Assembly (NCBI GenBank): GCA_026075535.2
Contig: AP026546.1
Span: forward strand, 10,230,001-10,294,000
Source of the DNA: Tricholoma matsutake
Lineage: Eukaryota > Basidiomycota > Agaricomycetes > Agaricales > Tricholomataceae
Direction: 5' to 3'
DNA length: 64,000 bases
Shown piece by piece: positions 32,587-44,620 of the stretch. Below the pieces are notes generated by a model. That model was not told the origin of the DNA, made no database searches, and saw only the letters and a list, made by a program, of their open reading frames with translations. The translations under genes were made by a program, and so were the position numbers. The first letter of the stretch is position 1. Each line of letters starts with the position of its first letter.

Positions 32587-33364
32587 CAAGGGTACTTGGG
32601 TAATGGAATGCCGGATGTGAACCCGGTTAGTTAGTCTGGCCTCTAGGCCACAAAAAAAAAATGGAACCCCCTTATTTGGAACAAAATCTGAGGTTGCAAC
32701 CTGTATGATGCATTAGCAAGGATAGTTTGAGTATATCAAGGACTTTTAGGACTAGAAGTACTTAAATCCAGACAAATTTGAAATTTTTAGGGTTAGGTAA
32801 TGAAAAAAAAAAAACATTCGACATTGGACCTATGTAATATGGCCCACTGCTCTGATGTCATCCATAAAGCAGGTATGTAATTTACTAATTCATGGGGATG
32901 TTCTGCTACTAATTATAGCCTTTTTGGGATAAATCAGGCAGTCCTCGATGCACAGGGATATGCAGAGTGTCCAGATTGCGGAGCTCGCATACATTGCAGC
33001 ACGGTTGGGCTTCCAAATCTTGAAAAGCAACATCGGGGCACAAAGATTTGCATTGAATCTAACGCAAAATGAGATAAGAATGCAAAAATGAAGAAGAATG
33101 GAAGCATACTTAGCTTTTTCAACCAGCCAAAGCCAACCTTGGTACCATCAACAATCATCTTGAGCATATAGCTCTGGAACAGGTCCCAACAAAGTGGATT
33201 TGCGAGGCTTGTGAGGTGTCTGGACAAAGCGCGCGGAATGCGGCGGAAGTGATGTCATATTACTATATTAGGAATTGTGCCTGATTATGTAGTTAGTTAG
33301 TCTAAACTGGCCTTAGCGAAAAAATCGACCCCGTATGTTTTTTTCCATTACCCGAGTACCCTTG
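32587..33364. mobile_element. 778-bp TIR element inserted in the LINE endonuclease
   Basis: Ends CAAGGGTACTTGGGTAATGG and its inverse with one change. Flanked by octamers CATGTTGT (32579-32586) and CATGATGT (33365-33372), an 8-bp duplication with one mismatch. An 8-bp duplication suggests a hAT- or KDZ-type mobiliser. Inside, a minus-strand stretch (33230-33110) reads LANPLCWDLFQSYMLKMIVD followed by GTKVGFGWLKKL, which looks coding but was not identified, so the element may be a deletion derivative carrying a gene fragment. Confidence 0.82.
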
Positions 33365-33372
33365 CATGATGT

Positions 33373-33777
33373 CTTAGATCCTCGCACCACATCCGTTAGA
33401 CATGGCCAGAATTTACAGGATAATTCGTCAGCACCAGGATCACAAGGAGCATAGACTGAGAAAACACGATGAATAAAAGAGGAAGAAGAAGAAGAAGAAA
33501 GGGAGGGAATGATGACATCGACACAAACCACACGACCTTTGAGGGGCTCGTGATTAAGAGGTACGCGTGCCACTATCTGTAGGTCCTTTCGGACACCTAA
33601 AATGATTCCCCATTTCGCCAACAACGAGGGGGCAGCACATTGAACCGCCTTCTCCTCCTCAAAGATCTCATAATTAGAGATCGGAAGGTTGGGTTTTGCA
33701 GGCATACATTTGGATCTGACGTCCGCCATCGGTGGATCTGTCACCTCTTGTTTCAATATAGTGTGGAGCTGTCTCAC
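33373..33777 (-). pseudogene. LINE AP-endonuclease, N-terminal half
   Basis: Contains LLAKWGIILGVRKDLQIVAR, then VPLNHEPLKGRVVCVDVII and HRVFSVYAPCDPGADELS, ending FWPCLTDVVRGSKT at the insertion. This is the first half of an EEP endonuclease fold. A Ser run (TCC/TCT repeats at 33480-33505) is a local expansion. The start of the LINE frame upstream is not clear. Confidence 0.6.
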
Positions 33778-33790
33778 TCTGCCTCACTGC

Positions 33791-34906
33791 ACTGTTCTTA
33801 TGCACGTGGGTAGTAATGCATCCCGATGTCCCGGACGATGGTCCCACTGTCTGGTATAACCGCATATTGACCTCTCGTATTTATAGTCTAGCAGTGATGC
33901 GAAACACCAGAATGGTTTGCGATTATTGTTTTATACGGCTGGTCGCGCGCTTGCGATCTGATGAAATATATAATTACGTATACTTACCGTTACACACCTT
34001 AGAACGATTTGAGAACGATATCCAAACCTTCAATGGACCGACACGCATGGGATGATGGCGGATATGGAAGGATTTGAACTTTTGAAAGAAGGTCACCCGG
34101 AGAAAACGCGCCTGAACACTTCCAATTTCCAGCACAACCTCGAGGGTTAGGAGCCTGAGGTCGATTTTTCGATAATCACGAAGGATCTCATCATGGATAA
34201 GAGTAAGGTGACTCGATATGGATGCAAATGGATGGCTTGTTCAAAATCAACACAAACAACGTGATGAGAGACTTGTTGGCGAATACCTTCCTGTTGCTTA
34301 TGTCCGAGGACATGTGGAGCAATCCACTTCCTTGCATGGAAGTCGCATTTCCCCTCCCGTGTCGAGCAAATCCTGGCGCGTGTGCGCTATCTCTGTCACA
34401 GCATATAGCCGCCACCAAATGCACTGGCGGCAGTGTAGCTGCAAAGTTGCACTACCATCGCCTTCTATTGAATTGTGCAAACGCCGTATTGACAAATGGG
34501 AGACGTTTAGTACATGACTCGGAGTTTCTAGCCCAGGGGCAGACTGCATGTTGCCAAGCGTTGATTTGGCCGGAGTGAATACCTCGTGTCGATGCATTGC
34601 ATTGGCGAAGAACTTAGCTTACACAAGTACGACGAAGGTGTTGAAAATTTGAGATCATAGTGTAGTGTATGATATCCGAGTCATTCAAGCCGATGATAAG
34701 CAATTGGATCGTCATCATTAGAGCATATTACTGCGCTTTGCATAAATAACTGAACACCAAGATTTTTTGTCGCTATTTTTGAGGATCGTATGAAATGTAT
34801 GGGTCTGCATCTTTGCAACAAGAGGACAGCCTAACGATCAAGCAGAAGCAATGGAACAAGAATCGATTACTTGCAGATACTGTACCTCAAACAAGCGTAC
34901 AGCATC
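33791..34906. other. Intergenic region downstream of permease 1
   Basis: Unique-looking sequence. A 119-codon plus-strand frame at 34222-34578 has no recognisable domain and an overlapping frame of similar length lies opposite, so neither is called. No transposon ends were found. Confidence 0.45.
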
Positions 34907-37602
34907 CTAATCCAGCTTCTCGTGCGTGAACTGGAAAGAAATCATCAGTCGTAAGTACCTTCTATACGTAATTAATGAGCCCACGATAGTGACAACGGTT
35001 CCATCTTTGAGGATCTCTTTTTCTGGTATAAGTCTGTATTTCCCAAGCTTGGGAAGCATGATACGCCATACTGCCCAGTAGAAGACGCCAAAAAACATGA
35101 TACCGATTCCCACAAGGCAGTACCTTCGAATCCTCAATCTACGTGGGGAAAACCAGAACAAATACACATACAAGTAGTAAGGTAGAGGAGGGGTGTCGCC
35201 AACCCCATTTGCAGGCCGAAGGAAAGGTGCCACGATCACTACGATTAAAATGATAGATATTCAGGTATAGCTGGAATCTGGTGATGGTGACGTACGGAAC
35301 ATAGCAGCTATAAGAAAGAATGCAGCAAGAGGTAGCCAGACTGTTCAAGGGCGTCAAAGTTGGAGAAGTGGACATTGGCAAAACAAGAAACCTTTGAAGG
35401 GACGTATTGCATTTGGCTGCTTGTACCTCAGCCAGAACAAGCCCTAGAACAACCTTTATATGAGTATCCGTGAGACAAGTATGACCGTTTTCTCCCACAA
35501 TGACAATGAAGAAGTTGATAATTTGTTGTGGATACCCCTCGAGATTTATAATGAATGGATACACAATGTTAGGCGGAGGTGCGATTATGACAATTATCTA
35601 CATGACATGCTTAGAAGATAATGAAAGGAAATCGTTGGTCACAATCTCACCGATGGTATCATATGAATGATAAGACCTGGGAGTGGTGATTTACCAGTGG
35701 GCCAATTTGATGCCCAAAACCGATTGCCGCCAGGGAAAGGAATTCCTTCTTTTGCCAGTTCTGTGAGATTTCTAAGCGATTTCTTCCCTAACTAAAATAG
35801 AGGCTGACCTTGATTCACTCGAGATGCAGCAAATGTCTAGAGGATGGTTAACTATACCTGAACTGAACAGCTGCTGACTTACTACGGTAATTACATTCTA
35901 AAAATGATTACAGTAATATTACATATGGTTCAGGCGAAATTGGAAAACTTACTCTATCATGCAAGAATATGAGAAACGAGAGGGAATTATATGGAGGGGA
36001 ATGTTCGACTCGAACTCACCCTAGAGCGCTGAGGACGAGGAATCAGCAAAGAACCAAATATAAAGATGTTATTAACCTTAGAGCAACGAATACAGTCAAA
36101 GCTCTCTCGGCTTGTACGCCAAATACGTTCTTGAAAAGCAGAGCCGCAACAGTTACACCAGAAGACCGGATCTCCTTCTTGGTCGCAGCCCTGAGGCAAT
36201 ATACATTAGCATCGAGGCTATTGTAGATGCATGTAGAACGAAAGTCGCACGCAAAGTAAGCAATATTAGCCAGGAGATATAAAACAGCACAAATAGCAAG
36301 TCCAAGTGGGCCGGCAATCTTTAGTGTGCGAACAGGATCTTTGACGTCATTCATCACGTAGTTAACATTGGACCAGCCGGCATACGCATTGAGGACTTTG
36401 AACATTGCAGTAGCATACTGTATACCATTGAAAAAGTTAGGTATTAGCACTCGGAGAAGGAACGACCGACATCATTGCCGCTCTGGGAACTACCGGAAAA
36501 AGAATCCCGGAAATTGGCCCAAGGATCCGTGACTGCGGTTTTTCCCGAGAGAACAACCCAACCTAGCGTAACGAAATTAAACAGACTAATCTGAAAGTTT
36601 TTATAAATTACTCACCGGCAATTACGATGAACAGAAGAATAGCGATTTTGAACATACTCAAACCCTATGCGGATGAGTTGGCAGGTGTCCGTAGAAAATG
36701 TTAAGGAACTCTACATTCATGAACCACACCCCCAACCGTGGAGTAAAACCATGGAGAAGCGTGACGAATACGATCACTGAAGGACACGTTATAGGTAGCC
36801 CAGGGTTTCAATAATGCGACATACCTCCGATTGCAATACCTCGGACAACCCATCGGTCAGCAGCCCGTCCAGCCACAATAAGGATACTAACCATTGGTGA
36901 GCTTTCAAAAGCCCCTCCAACACATTGATAACCTACTTCTGCGCGAACACCTAAAGGTTTGCTTAGGATAATGGTTACGAGGGGATCCGAAAGCACATAC
37001 TACACATCCGGCTGCGGTAAATCCGAGAATGATGGCATTGGCCGCGAATACAACAGATGCCAGGTACTTGGGTTTTTTACAGATTGCTTCGAGATATACC
37101 TTCTCCCCACCAGAACGAGGGATCATTGTCCCGAATTCAAGCCATACAAACAATCCGCAAAATGAAAGGATGAAACCAAGAACCCAAAGAAGGAGAGAAG
37201 CACCAACTGAGCCCACAGATCCCAAAATAGATGACGGCGTTGAGAAGATTCCGGTACCAATGATACGACCGACGCTGAAAAGATGTGGTCAAGGTCGTCG
37301 ATAATTCAGCAGTATAGAGGCGAAGTACATCAACATAGTACAGCTGAACACACCCAGATGACGACCCATACCCTCGGACGTATCTGGTCACGAACAGTAA
37401 GCAAGCGTGTACTCGATCTCAGGCAGGTAAAAGAGTAACCTTCTTTGAATGACGATGTGAGATTGGGGTCATCGTGAAGCATCCCGGCCTCTTGCGAATA
37501 CACACTGGACCGAAACTCGTCAATTTTCTCCCTGCTTCTGTGAATATCTTCCGGTGAGGAGTCATTCAGTGGAATGCCAGCCGACGCATCGAAGTGCGAC
37601 AT
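34907..37602 (-). CDS. High-affinity methionine permease-like amino acid transporter 1
   Basis: Multi-exon LAT-type amino acid permease (yeast MUP1-like), a plasma-membrane importer. ATG at 37602 (MSHFDASAGIPLNDSS), cytosolic N-terminus, then membrane segments: IIGTGIFSTPSSILGSVGSV (TM1 with the GTGIFS substrate motif), SLLLWVLGFILSFCGLFVWL, FGTMIPRSGGEKVYLEAI, YLASVVFAANAIILGFTAAG, and later YAGWSNVNYVMNDVKDPVRT, LGLAICAVLYLLANIAYFA, TVAALLFKNVFG, YPQQIINFFIVIVG, CLVGIGIMFFGVFYWAVW and a charged C-terminus ending THEKLD at 34907. At least eight introns with GT...AG ends. The order and spacing fit an intact gene, though exact exon borders are approximate. Divergent paralogue of the gene at 62395. 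Confidence 0.8.
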
Positions 37603-38182
37603 GTTCGAAGGAAGGAAGGAATGATAGTGTCCGCCAGGAGAACCTTAATCGCTTCTTCCGAATGCAGAGTTGGCCTGCGTCCATTGCAATTACATAGAAA
37701 GCCACGCAATCTGCGCCACTCATGCTGTTCAGTTTTGATTATCATTGGTCATCAGATCCGTGACGCCGGACATATTCACGTGACAGCGTGACCCAAGACG
37801 AATTTTTCAAGTTGGGAAAAGAGGGAGGAAAGAGAGTGGAGGGAGAGGTTATCATACCATACAGTTGCGGACAGCCAAACACGACAATCTTGATATCTCT
37901 TGATCAGGAATTTTTGGCAGGAAACTAAGTTCAGAAATGGATTCAGCTCGTCAAAATACATCGAAAAACATATCACCGAAGTTTTTCCCACGAGGTTTTA
38001 TGGTGGCCAAATTTTTTGGCTTCGCAAACCAAATTTTTTAGTACCTATGTATGCTATATATGGAACATAGGCAGGTGGGGGTATAGCTGAGGGGTATGTG
38101 AGGGTAGGGGTAAGGTTATGGACTGGAGTACCCTCATTGTACCCTGAGCTGGGTATTGGAGTATAGGAGGGTAGACAAGGTA
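37603..38182. other. Upstream region of permease 1
   Basis: Probable promoter of the minus-strand permease (proximal 37603-37800). Beyond 38000 the sequence becomes GT/GA-rich and merges into the copia-1 LTR. No TATA or specific operator could be assigned. Confidence 0.4.
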
Positions 38183-38362
38183 TTGTTATTATAATTGTTC
38201 AAGGAAGGGGGGGGTTTATTATTGAGTGTGGTGAGAGTCAAAGAGACCTAGACATCTCGTATACTCCTATTGTAGTAGTGAGTGTACTATGTTCTATATA
38301 TAGCATGTACTAATAATAGCATTATTCACTCAGACCGGGCATGGCTTGCCTGTATCCCAACA
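38183..38362 (-). repeat. Copia-1 3' LTR
   Basis: The right end is fixed by CCCAACA next to the polypurine tract at 38363. The left end is estimated from alignment with the solo copy at 27131 and the 5' LTR near 55098. Confidence 0.6.
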
Positions 38363-38373
38363 CTCCCCCTCAA

Positions 38374-38658
38374 GCCTGCCTTTGAGTACTGGGGAATGGT
38401 TATTTCATCCAGGTGCATCAAAACCTCTGTGTGGTGGAAAACCCTGTGGGAAAAACCTATCCACATGCTAGGAAAGCTACTGCGTTTCTAGTGTGTCAAC
38501 TGGATGCCCATCTCTTCTCTATGTCAAGTAAATTTTGGCTTCAGTAGAGCTTTAGTTAATTCAAGAACTTTTTCATTTATGAAGTCCCTGACCCAGTGAT
38601 GGCGAAGAGTAATGTGCTTTGACCATTGATGGAATTGTGGGTTGTGTGTTAATACTAC
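38374..38658 (-). pseudogene. Copia-1 RNase H C-terminal end
   Basis: Reads NPQFHQWSKHITLRHHWVRD (the conserved NPxxHxRxKHI...WVR block at the end of copia RNase H) then FINEKVLELTKALLKPKFT, with a stop and a tail to the polypurine tract. Continues the fragment at 39643-39830 across the hAT-like insertion. Confidence 0.7.
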
Positions 38659-39634
38659 TAGTGTTTCAAGGTCCAGTTGGGTTGCAGTCTTTTGCAGTCT
38701 TTTTAAAATTTAAACTGCCTCCTACTACCTCAAACAATAAGATAAAATCATGAAAATATTTGAGCAGATAGATCTGGCCAAAGACTGGGGGGGGGTCATC
38801 TCTGGATAGGGCATGGCATGGGTAACCCTCAGGTATATTTCCTCATACCCTTACCCATACCCATGAACACTGTACCTGCATGGGTATGGGTACGGTGTTA
38901 CTGCGGGTTTCCATGGGTTACCCATGGTTATTCATGGGTTTCGAGAAGAATACATATTTTAATAGCTTATTACACTAAACTAAGTTAATAGAAACCCCCT
39001 CGCTCGCGTTTGGAGCGAGGGAGGGGCTGGTGGACCTATTCTAATAAATAAATTACATTAATATGTATTTTAATAATCTAATTACACTAAATTAATATAT
39101 AGAAAGTGTGGCATGGGGTCATTCCGTGTGAGCTCCTCATTCTGAGGGAATTCCAACCTAGGAAATGAAAGAAACAAAATAGTTAGTTTACAAAAAAAGA
39201 AACAAATGAAAAAAAACTTACTGAATATGTAACAAGAAAATATTACTGTGACTGCAGGCAACCGCAGGCAACTGAGGGCTGAGCTCAAAATCTCAACACA
39301 GATGATCACTCACCTGACCAAAATCCAGGTACCGGCATACCTGCACATACCTGTAACACTGTGGAAAAGGGTATGGTGTTGCCCAGGTATGGCAATCCCA
39401 TACCCGTACCCGTACCCATGCATACCCATGACCGGAAACACACAGTGTTACCCATACCTGTGCTGTGCCCTATCTCTGGAACATAAGGATTCTGGTCAGT
39501 GATTGTCAATATAATCACAAAATTTAATCATGGATAGAGATAAAATAATGGGGGGTCCTCTCTTTGACAAAATGATTTCATCCAGTCATTGCTGAGTACA
39601 GCAAAACAGCAAAAGACTGGACCTTGAAACACTA
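38659..39634. mobile_element. hAT-like MITE (976 bp incl. nested MITE) in copia-1 RNase H
   Basis: Ends TAGTGTTTCAAGGTCCAGT and inverse. Perfect 8-bp duplication AATACTAC (38651-38658, 39635-39642). Contains a second MITE at 38807-39472, so its own length is about 300 bp. No coding capacity. Confidence 0.9.
38807..39472. mobile_element. TAGGGCA-ended MITE (666 bp), nested
   Basis: Ends TAGGGCATGGCATGGGTA and the inverse of TAGGGCACAGCACAGGTA. Perfect 8-bp duplication TCTCTGGA (38799-38806, 39473-39480). Rich in ATGGGTATGGGTAC-type runs. Its inverse relative lies at 56286-56835. Confidence 0.9.
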
Positions 39635-39642
39635 AATACTAC

Positions 39643-39830
39643 AGACCCCTCATTGTCTCCATAAATAATCATCAGGTCTTCATGAATAAATCCAAGTTTG
39701 CCATATAGATTTCTGAGCCATGTTGCTTCACATCCAGCCTCTGAGAGAGCTACATATTCTGCCTCCATGGATGACAAGACTATGATCATTTGTTTCTTTG
39801 ATTTCCAGGTCACTGCTCCCCCTTAAGGCA
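39643..39830 (-). pseudogene. Copia-1 RNase H N-terminal part
   Basis: Reads GAVTWKSKKQMIIVLSSMEA, then EYVALSEAGCEATWLRNLYG and YGDNEGSVV, the standard copia RNase H order (Glu in MEAEY, Asp in GDN). Broken by the hAT-like MITE just after DNEGSVV. Confidence 0.85.
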
Positions 39831-40316
39831 GGGCAGGGGTAGGGGTATACCCTTGTCACTGCTGGCACTGACCTGTGTTTCCCACAGAAACACAGCCTCA
39901 GAAACATGTTTTAAGACTTCTGATTTGTATATCCTTTAGATATTCTCAAGATTTATTTAGAAGAAATACCAAGGAAATATTTTACATGTATACAAACTGT
40001 ATCTGCAAGAAACTGAAAAAGTGTATCCTACCATGTTTCTTCCAGATCCATTCTGGAAACATTTTTCATCTTTCCTTTGTGTAAGTTAGAGAAACTGTGA
40101 TTATAGCTGTACCTGCAGAAAACACTTAACATAAAATCTTATTATGTGTTTTCTAGGGATACATGTGTAACCATGGTGATCCCTTTGTCCTTTGCATGTA
40201 TCCATCATTATTGATCAATGATCGGTGATCAGTGGCTTCTATTGTAAGCATCGGGTATCGGTCGCATACAGTTAATTCCATCTTGTATAAGTGGTTGTTA
40301 ACCTTGTTCCCTTGTG
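39831..40316. other. Copia-1 remnant and AT-rich filler
   Basis: No open frame. Short stretches on the minus strand still resemble copia pre-integrase sequence (LYATDTRC, KPLITD), and the rest of integrase and RT is gone. Confidence 0.4.
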
Positions 40317-41165
40317 CTATTTTCTTCCCCTCCTTAGTGACAAAGGTAATTCATCCCTTTCCCCTGTATATATTGCCCCAGCTGCATCCCATTGCCCCAA
40401 AGAAATTAAATTATTCCATGTTCCATGTATGTGGAGTACGTCCTCCAAGCACAAAATATAATTGTGACCATTACATGTCAAAATTAATTCAACAGTTCCA
40501 CAGCCCTCAATTTTCACTTCTTTACCACCTACACCTGTTACAGTACGTTTTTCCACAGGTGTGTATGCAATAAAGGCTTCTCTTTGATGTGTAACATGCG
40601 AAGTTGTTGCTGAATTGGCTACCCAGTCATACCAGATCAATCGCTCATCATTTCCATCAAGGTTACAAGCTTTGTATGTGTCAAAATTGTAAAGTTCTTC
40701 TTTGGTCTTTTCTTTTCCCTTCTTTTTCCTCCAACAATCTCTTTCCTTATGTCCTATTTTTCCACAGTTCCAACATTTGTTACCGGCATATTTGCAACAT
40801 TCACTCAACCAATGTCCTGGTCGCTTACAATGTTCGCAACAAGGTTTGTTGGAGGATTTATGATCGGTGATGCACTCTTCCAAAGTTTTGGTAGTTCTGC
40901 TATTCTTCTGGGTATTAACCAGATTTGTGCTAGAACTATTAGTATACTTGTTATGCGAGCACATCATATGAATTTTATATTCCTCCCATAATAAACCAAT
41001 AAAGGAATCTGAGGACATTCTCCATTTGGGGTCTGGATCATTGGGATCATTGGCATTCCCATTATAGGGTTCAAGGTAAGTCTGCCAAGACGAAGGTAAA
41101 GACACCAAAATAATCGCTTTGAAGCGCATGTCCAAAACATGGAATTCCATGTTGGGGAATTTATT
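40317..41165 (-). pseudogene. Copia-1 gag (C-terminal) and protease
   Basis: Continues gag from 54482. Contains LVSLPSSWQTYLEPYNGN and two CCHC knuckles (CEHCKRPGHWLSEC; CWNCGKIGHKERDC), then a protease region WVANSATTSHVT where copia proteases have D-S/T-G/A at the active site. The Asp reads Asn (GAT to AAT) here, which should abolish processing. A pre-integrase stretch NNLISLGQWDAAGAIYTG follows. Confidence 0.85.
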
Positions 41166-41170
41166 GATGC

Positions 41171-41874
41171 TGTTAAGACTATAGGTCTCAACTCAGCCTA
41201 GTCTTTGTATGTTGCAGTTGGAGGCTTTCCAACTGTATCGGTTCTTGCAGTAAGAGGCTTTCTTACTGTATCGGGTTCTGTTCGGGACTTGGTGCTTCCT
41301 AAGTCGATACAGCTATCTGTACTCAGAGGCTTTCTGAGTAGACTGTCAGTTTGTGTATCACAGTTGGAGGCTTTCCAACTGTCGAGTTCAAGTTATCACA
41401 GCTAGGGGCTTCCTAAGCTGTTGAGTGTTCTGGTTGAGTCTAAGACCATTATTTGAATTAGGTCAAGCTGAGGAATACAGACAGTATTACTACAGCTTAT
41501 ATACGGTTTGAGGATGTCTATCGTCCAATCGGAATGTAAGATCGTTATCAAGTATAAATAGAAAGAACAATAGAAAAGACAGGCCTCATGCCTTGCATGA
41601 GGCGTCCGATGCCACGGAGTGCTGCGCTGCAGCATGTCAGAGAACAATAAGAGATAAGCCTCATGCTATGCATGAGGCATCCAATGTCACGGACCTCATG
41701 TAAAGGGGTTGTCGTACCACGGTGCATGTGGGAGTGGGTTCGGGTGCATGGAGTCACCATGCGTCAAGGCGTCTTCCATCGGAGGTGAGTCGAGTCGAAT
41801 GGAAAAATTAAAGTACCCGGCCTTGCCGGCGTACGTCTGGTCATTGTGGGTTACGATAACAGAAAATTGTAACA
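41171..41874 (-). repeat. Gypsy-3 3' LTR (704 bp)
   Basis: Contains repeated hairpins of the type AGTTGGAGGCTTTCCAACT, AGTAAGAGGCTTTCTTACT and CTCAGAGGCTTTCTGAG, and later CCTCATGC..GCATGAGG palindromes. Differs from its partner at roughly 20 positions, nearly all CpG. Confidence 0.94.
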
Positions 41875-42333
41875 TCACCCTCTCTCTATCTTCGAAGTCA
41901 CTGACTTCAAATAACATCTTTGTTCCTCCTCCGGGGTCTGGTTGGATGTGGTCTGGATAGGTGAATGGGCTGGGGTCGAGGGGTGCGATGGAGGAATAAC
42001 TCGTGTCTGAACTCGGACCATAATCAGGTTCTTCTGGTTCATGCTGCCTCAGGCAGTGGTGTCAGTGGGGTGGTATTCTCGTAGAGAGATGGGTTCTCCA
42101 TAGGGTGTTGTAGGATGGAGAATTTGATGTCTGTAATCGGGGGTTCGGGTCTTGGTCAAAAGATTGTGTAAAGGCAGAATGCGAAGGTAATGGCTGTCGC
42201 AACAGCTAGGATTGTGCCAATGACAATGGGGAGAATCTCTATTCCAGTGAGCATGGTTCGTCTTTTTCTTTTCTAGGGGTGGTCCTTCTGTAGTTGGTTC
42301 GGTGGGTGTTTTTGGTCTTGGTTTCTACAGCTG
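41875..42333 (-). other. Gypsy-3 3' untranslated internal region
   Basis: Lies between the chromodomain stop and the 3' LTR. A purine-rich tract next to the LTR (complement of 41873-41900, GAGAGAGGGTGA) may serve as polypurine tract. No other coding region. Confidence 0.5.
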
Positions 42334-44620
42334 TCATCGCTGTTTATATGCCCCTAGGATTGTCTTGGCATGTTTCAGGTTTCCCTCAGGTTCCCAGGAG
42401 TTCTCTGAGGTTGGGTATCTGACCCACTTCACTAAGAAGTGCATGGTCCTTCCTTTCTTCTTATGTCCGATGATCGCTTCCACTTCATACTCCGATTCGC
42501 CTTCTATCAGGTCAGGCGGTGGTTCTGGGAAGTTCGGTCCATGAGTTTCGGTTTCTTTATATGGGGAAAGGAGCGCCACATGGAACACCGGGTGTATCTT
42601 CCACTGTTCTGGCAGCTTCAGTCGGTAGGAGAGTGGGCTCAGGACCTTCTCGATAGAGAACAGTCCTTCTCTTTTTGGTGCAAATTTCTTTGTTTGGTGC
42701 GTCGTTCTGAGGTTTTTCGCTTCTAGCCACACTCTGTCTCCTTCTTTGAATGGGGTGAAGTGCCTTGTTGTTCTTTCCACCATCATTTGTCTGGCCAGCT
42801 CGTGAGTTGCCTTTGCTTCGTCTCGGGCCCGTTTCAGTGCAACTATTCATTTTTCTATGGCCGGTATGTTCATCTTCAGGTAGGGGAGAGGGATCGCCTT
42901 GGGCTCATAGCCCATCATGAGGTAGAACGGGGAGTTCTTCTGTATGGAGTGCATTCTCTGGTTGTGCGTGAACTCCACGGTCAGGAGGAGGTGCTTCCAA
43001 TTCTCCTGGTTGTTTGAGCAGAAGATCCACAAGTATACTTCCACTTCTTGGTTCACCCGTTCTGTCTCCCCGTCAGTCTGGGGGTGGTACGCCATGCTCA
43101 TCACCAGCTTGATTCTGAGCAGTCTTCCTAGCTCCTGGAAAAGCTGCGAGGCAAATCTGGGATCCCTGTCGGAGATGATCTTGTCTGGGAGGCTGAATTG
43201 TTTGTAGACATTGTCTAGATAGAGGGTGGCTGCTCCCAATGCATCCACAGTTTTCCTGCAAGGGATAAAAATTACCCCCTTTGTAAGCCCATGGTCTACC
43301 ACGACCATGAGTGCATCATAACCATCGGACTCTGGTAGGTCGGTTATGAAATCTGTTGTCACCATTGTGAATGGTCTTGTCGCTTCGGATTTGATAGGTT
43401 GTAGCGGGGGGTTTGTCAGGTGCGTGTTGACCTTCATCTGCTGGCATACTGCACATCCAGCAACATAGTTTTTGATGTACGTTATCATCCCCGGCCACCA
43501 GTAGTCTCTCCTGATCATTTCGGTTGTTTGCCATTGTCCCAGGTGTCTGCTGGTTACTCCTTCGTGGTATTTTTGCACCAGCTTCTTCCGTAGTTCTCTG
43601 TTGTCCAGGACGTAGCACCTGTCTCGGAAGAATAGAAGGCCGTCTTCTATCTTCCAGTCTTCTAATGCCGACTTTATCGGCGGTGTTCCTTTGGTCTTTA
43701 GCGCCTCGATTGCGCTCTTTACCAGATCATCTTTCATGATACTCCCTGCGAGTAGGTCATGCATTTTGGTGTCAATGAATTTCACAAATACTGTTTCCGG
43801 CAGCATTGTGACATCTTCATTATTGTTGTCCTCTTCTGGTACGTGATCCGCTCTCCGTGACAATGCATCGCTCTCCACCATCTGTGATCCAGGCACATGG
43901 ATGATCTGCAAGTTGAATTCCGATAGGAATAAGCTCCATCTTGCCTGTTGCCTGTTCAGTTTCTGTGCCATTCGGAAGTACATCAAGTTTTTGTGATCCG
44001 ACAGGATTACCACTGGGTGTTCTGAACCCATCAGGTAGTGTCTCCAGGTTTCTAGCGATCATATTATCACTAGTAGCTCCCTGTCGTAGATCTCATAGTT
44101 CTGTTCCATTGGTGTTAGCGCATGCGATATGTATCCGCACAGATGCCAGTCTCCATTCGTATCCCTTTGTCTCAGCACTCCTCCTGTCACATGTTTTGAG
44201 GCGTCTGATTTGATTGTGAATGGCTTTGTTGGGTCTGGCATCAGCAGTACCGGGGCTTCTGCGAATTTCCTTTTCAGCGTTTGAAAAGCCTGTTCGCATT
44301 CCGTTGTCCAGTTGAACACTTTGTTCTTCTTCGTCAGTTCATTAAGCAGCCTGCTTGTCTCCACAAAATGTCTGATAAACTTGCTGTAGAAGTTTCCAAA
44401 TCCCAGGAAAGATCTGACTGCCTTTACATTTGTCGGGGTTGGCCAATCCTGTATACCTGCCAGTTTTGTGTTGTCCATGGCAATTTTGTTGGGTCGGATG
44501 ATCAGACCCAAGAATTCCACTTCGTGGACGTCGAATTTGCATTTCTCTGGTTTCAGGTATAAGTCTTGTTTTCTGCCAGTCTTTGCAGCACCCTCTTTGT
44601 CCTTTCCTGGTGTTCGTTCT
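42334..44620 (-). pseudogene. Gypsy-3 pol, 3' part (RT end, RNase H, integrase, chromodomain)
   Basis: From the gypsy-2 junction: EVEFLGLIIRPNKIAMDNTK, SFLGFGNFYSKFIRHF (RT thumb), RNase H (FTIKSDASKHVTGGVLRQ, ILSDHKNLMYFR), integrase zinc finger (HLGQWQTTEMIRRDYWWPGM, CAVCQQMK), core DDE (VTTDFITDLPES, ISDRDPRFASQL, YHPQTDGETERVNQEVE), GPY/F region (FKEGDRVWLEAKNL) and a chromodomain (YEVEAIIGHKKK, FLVKWVRYPTSENSWEPEGN). In-frame stops lie near 44060 and 42847. Chromodomains steer integration to histone-marked heterochromatin (family knowledge), consistent with insertion into older transposons here. Confidence 0.9.

Larger units (their letters stand above)
28568..33790 (-). mobile_element. 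Non-LTR retrotransposon (LINE; APE-RT-RNase H), interrupted
   Basis: Read on the minus strand: AP-type endonuclease (33777-33373 and 32586-31903), RT (31958-30917), RNase H (30505-29554) and a C-terminal Cys/His motif (C-X2-C...H-X4-C near 29180-29120). This order is that of fungal Tad1/I-like LINEs. It is interrupted by a TIR element (32587-33364) and by a solo LTR (30511-30911), and contains frameshifts and stops. 5' and 3' ends are approximate; no poly-A-like tail or target duplication could be fixed. Confidence 0.8.

Noticed and set aside
34222..34597. Frames of about 100-118 codons on both strands downstream of permease 1
   Set aside because: Mutually overlapping, no motif, no evident splice partners; left as intergenic.
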